Shown piece by piece: positions 41,353 through 43,116 of a DNA stretch of 43,116 nucleotides. Within the stretch, counting starts at the first letter, position 1. The number at the start of each line of letters is the position of its first letter. Below the pieces are notes generated by a model. The model did no database searches, was not told the origin of the DNA, and was given only the letters and a program-made list of their open reading frames with translations. Origin of the DNA: an uncultured Prevotellaceae bacterium (GTDB lineage Bacteria; Bacteroidota; Bacteroidia; Bacteroidales; Bacteroidaceae); assembly GCA_902799905.1 (NCBI GenBank), contig CADCCB010000043.1, positions 1 through 43,116 on the forward strand, given 5' to 3'. The position numbers and the translations under genes are program-made.

Positions 41353-41699
41353 TTATGGTACACGTAGAGGGAAAAGACGACAGAATGGTTGCCAACAATT
41401 TGGAACCGCACTACCTGACCCATCCGGGCGAGGTGATAAAGGACGAACTGGAGTTTCGAGGGATTAGTCAGCGGCGCTTGGCTGCGGAGATTGGCGTCCC
41501 TGCCAGTCAACTGAACGAGGTGCTGAATGCTAAGCGCCCTCTGAGTGCCGAGATGGCGTTACTTATCGGACAGGCGCTGGACTTAGATGCAGAACCATTG
41601 CTTGGACTACAAATGAAATACAACTTGCTGTCGGCAAAGCGCAACAAATCATTCTTGGAGCGGTTGAAGAAAATACCAAGAATCGCTGCGGTGTTTTAA
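41349..41699 (+). CDS. higA: HigA family antitoxin, without an intact toxin
   Basis: The 116-residue XRE-type helix-turn-helix protein starts MIMVHVEGKDDRMVANNLEP, then has the HigA signature HPGEVIKDELEFRGISQRRLA and a recognition region IGVPASQLNEVLNAKRPLS. HigA neutralises the HigB ribosome-dependent mRNA nuclease and represses its own operon. The toxin gene normally upstream is cut to ten codons. The operator palindrome at 41259 is intact, so the protein may survive as a simple autoregulator or as protection against related toxins. Met3 (41355) is an alternative start. Confidence 0.88.
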   Translation: MIMVHVEGKDDRMVANNLEPHYLTHPGEVIKDELEFRGISQRRLAAEIGVPASQLNEVLNAKRPLSAEMALLIGQALDLDAEPLLGLQMKYNLLSAKRNKSFLERLKKIPRIAAVF

Positions 41700-41716
41700 A
41701 CAGGCATCTCCACACT

Positions 41717-41753
41717 CCGTCCGAATGCTTCCTTATCCTCGAAGGAAGTATTC
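41717..41753. repeat. REP-like hairpin, second copy
   Basis: GAATGCTTCCTT (41723-41734) pairs with AAGGAAGTATTC (41742-41753) with one G-U pair. The first arm with its flank (41717-41734) is an exact 18-bp reverse-complement match to 9064-9081. It sits just after higA. Confidence 0.7.
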
Positions 41754-41815
41754 CTTCAACTGTTGCAAAGCAGCAAGTCAGGTTAAGTTAGGGTCGATTA
41801 TTTCTCGTCATATTA

Positions 41816-41847
41816 TTTGCCAGTATCATTCTTTTTGCGTAATTTTG
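41816..41847 (+). promoter_or_regulatory. Promoter of the TPR protein gene
   Basis: TTTG (41816-41819), 20 nt, TAATTTTG (41840-41847). The predicted transcript starts about 28 bases before the ATG at 41882. Confidence 0.7.
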
Positions 41848-41881
41848 CATGTTCAAATTATAGTAACAAAACGGGTGGCAA

Positions 41882-42817
41882 ATGAATATGTTAAACTTAA
41901 AACATCATAATATGTGGCGTATAATCACTTTTGTTATCATCCTTACGAATTACTTCAGTCTAGCCAATGCTCAAAACGATTGGTATGAGAAATATCTAAC
42001 GTGTGTTAGTGACAGCGACGTACATGCGTGGAAGGCGGTGATTGAACAATGGGAACAGGCTGAGCCAGAATCGCCAGATGTGTATGCTGCATGGTATAAC
42101 TATTATATAAAGTTGGCTATGACCGATGTCGTTGCCCTCACCAGAACGGCCCCGGAAAACAACCAAGAAGCACTCCAATTAATGGATAGTACGGGTGTTG
42201 TGGCAGGATACATGTATGATGTCGTATCATATAATGATTCCATCTTGCAGATAGGTTACCATAAGTTGGATACTGCCATCAGGCTCTTTCCTGACAGGTT
42301 GGACTTGCCATTTGGCAAAGTTGCCATGTTATTAAGACAACAACTTTATTCTGAGGTCATGCAGGAATTGCGATATGTTATAGACCGTTCTGAGAAAAAC
42401 GGGAATAGATGGCTTTGGACTTTAAATCAACCGATAGATGATGGTGAATACGTTATAAAGGACAGTATGCAGGACTATTTTGCACAACTGTTTGATGCAG
42501 GGCAAAGCGACTGTGCGTCGCAATTAGTCGAATGGATGTTGCGACTATATCCTACTGACATTATTTTTCGTTCTGACAAAGCATCGTTGCTTGCAATCGC
42601 TAAGCGTTATTCAGAAGCATTGCCCATCTTCCTGTCTATATATGAGGACAATCCTGATGATATAATTGTGGCATCAAACATCGCTCATATTTATTACACT
42701 TTGGGGGACAAAGAGGCAACATTGAAATATTATAGCAAACTTGTACAATGTGGTGACAGTGAGATTGAGGACATCGCTAAACAGCGGATTAAGGAACTAA
42801 AACAAAAAACAGACTGA
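41882..42817 (+). CDS. Exported TPR-containing protein of unknown function
   Basis: The 311 residues have a signal peptide that is most typical from Met11 at 41912 (MWRIITFVIILTNYFSLANA, cleavage before QND). The rest is helical with TPR-like repeats, clearest near the end (AKRYSEALPIFLSIYEDNP, then ASNIAHIYYTLGDKEATLKYY). It is a probable periplasmic protein. I do not recognise a specific family. Codon use is more AT-rich than in the neighbouring peptidase and ribosomal genes, similar to the BspA-type genes, so it may be accessory DNA. Confidence 0.7.
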   Translation: MNMLNLKHHNMWRIITFVIILTNYFSLANAQNDWYEKYLTCVSDSDVHAWKAVIEQWEQAEPESPDVYAAWYNYYIKLAMTDVVALTRTAPENNQEALQLMDSTGVVAGYMYDVVSYNDSILQIGYHKLDTAIRLFPDRLDLPFGKVAMLLRQQLYSEVMQELRYVIDRSEKNGNRWLWTLNQPIDDGEYVIKDSMQDYFAQLFDAGQSDCASQLVEWMLRLYPTDIIFRSDKASLLAIAKRYSEALPIFLSIYEDNPDDIIVASNIAHIYYTLGDKEATLKYYSKLVQCGDSEIEDIAKQRIKELKQKTD

Positions 42818-42869
42818 AGGACAAGAGAAGAGGACTTAGAATATCGATTAAAATGTATATTCAGTTGTT

Positions 42870-42965
42870 ATGAAAAGAATACTATTGACAATAGCCGCCA
42901 TTATGCTCTTCCTTTCTGCTTGGTGTCAGACGGATGAGGTCATATCGGTTTTACAGGAATTCTAA
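42870..42965 (+). CDS. 31-residue signal-peptide-like ORF, probable gene remnant
   Basis: ATG at 42870 gives MKRILLTIAAIMLFLSAWCQ followed by 11 residues and a stop at 42963. The first 20 residues are a good export signal. Nothing coding follows before the palindrome at 43037. It is 52 bp after the TPR gene and looks like the 5' end of a lost exported-protein gene. Confidence 0.35.
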   Translation: MKRILLTIAAIMLFLSAWCQTDEVISVLQEF

Positions 42966-43036
42966 GTAGCCTTACTCCTCAGTTTTAATTCTTAATTGCA
43001 GCAGGAATAGGTTGCGTCATTTTTCGGCGCCCTTCT

Positions 43037-43100
43037 GAAGCCTCTTCCCCCTCTTATATCTGTCCCCCTACGGGGGACTTAGATATGAGGGGGAGGCTTC
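43037..43100. repeat. 64-bp imperfect palindrome near the right edge
   Basis: GAAGCCTC at 43037 pairs with GAGGCTTC ending at 43100. Inside lie CCCCCTC/GAGGGGG, TATATCT/AGATAT, and a GTCCCCC-TAC-GGGGGAC tip. It is a nearly continuous hairpin with 2-3 unpaired bases. It resembles the palindromic insertion inside comM in composition but not in exact sequence. Confidence 0.75.
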
Positions 43101-43116
43101 ATTCGGGAGTAGGGAA

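Overview
The window reads as a chromosomal segment of a Bacteroidales bacterium, most likely a Prevotella-type (Prevotellaceae) gut or rumen organism. Three things support this. Promoters follow the Bacteroidetes pattern (TTTG, about 19-20 nt, then TAnnTTTG) and there are almost no Shine-Dalgarno sequences. The window carries porU and porV of the type IX secretion system. It also carries BspA-like leucine-rich-repeat surface proteins and many lipoproteins. This rests on sequence reading only; no search was run.

Layout. 1-152: right end of an ISL3-like insertion sequence. 153-860: gene-free DNA with small palindromes. 861-6136 (+): a one-protein TPR/membrane/HTH regulator followed by two BspA-type proteins with T9SS-like tails. 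6312-8213: a signal-peptide stub, a YbjQ protein with two insertions, and a MATE exporter. 8214-9181: a gene-free segment dominated by a nested inverted repeat built from 8-bp repeats. 9182-13592 (-): TPR lipoprotein, Cys-less thioredoxin-like lipoprotein, YifB/ComM ATPase. 13768-15054 (+): Ser/Thr kinase. 15085-15261: tRNA-Leu(UAA) with two 46-bp downstream repeats that copy its 3' end. 15369-27665 (-): zinc-ribbon lipoprotein, argH, SRPBCC protein, pyrE, comF, recX, prmC, a helical lipoprotein, a large ABCG-type transporter, ribD, an RNase H-like gene and a frameshifted argS. 28002-30934 (+): rplM-rpsI-rpsB-tsf. 31264-41162 (+): a partner-switching trio (RsbW-like, STAS, histidine kinase), a FAH-family enzyme, porU-porV, ispF and an M3 peptidase. 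41259-42965 (+): a higA antitoxin whose toxin is reduced to ten codons, a TPR protein and another signal-peptide stub. The right edge carries a long palindromic hairpin.

How the genes fit together. Most of the window is housekeeping: translation, pyrimidine, arginine, riboflavin and isoprenoid synthesis. The T9SS theme links porU/porV with the two BspA proteins whose C-termini resemble sorting domains.

The most unusual signal is not a gene. Degenerate tandem arrays of 8-bp units (one of 9 bp) lie in at least five intergenic gaps, some inside likely operons. One even seems to encode the hydrophobic core of a lipoprotein signal peptide. Related small insertions or repeats sit inside ybjQ, comM and argS, suggesting a genome where short-repeat expansion is active.
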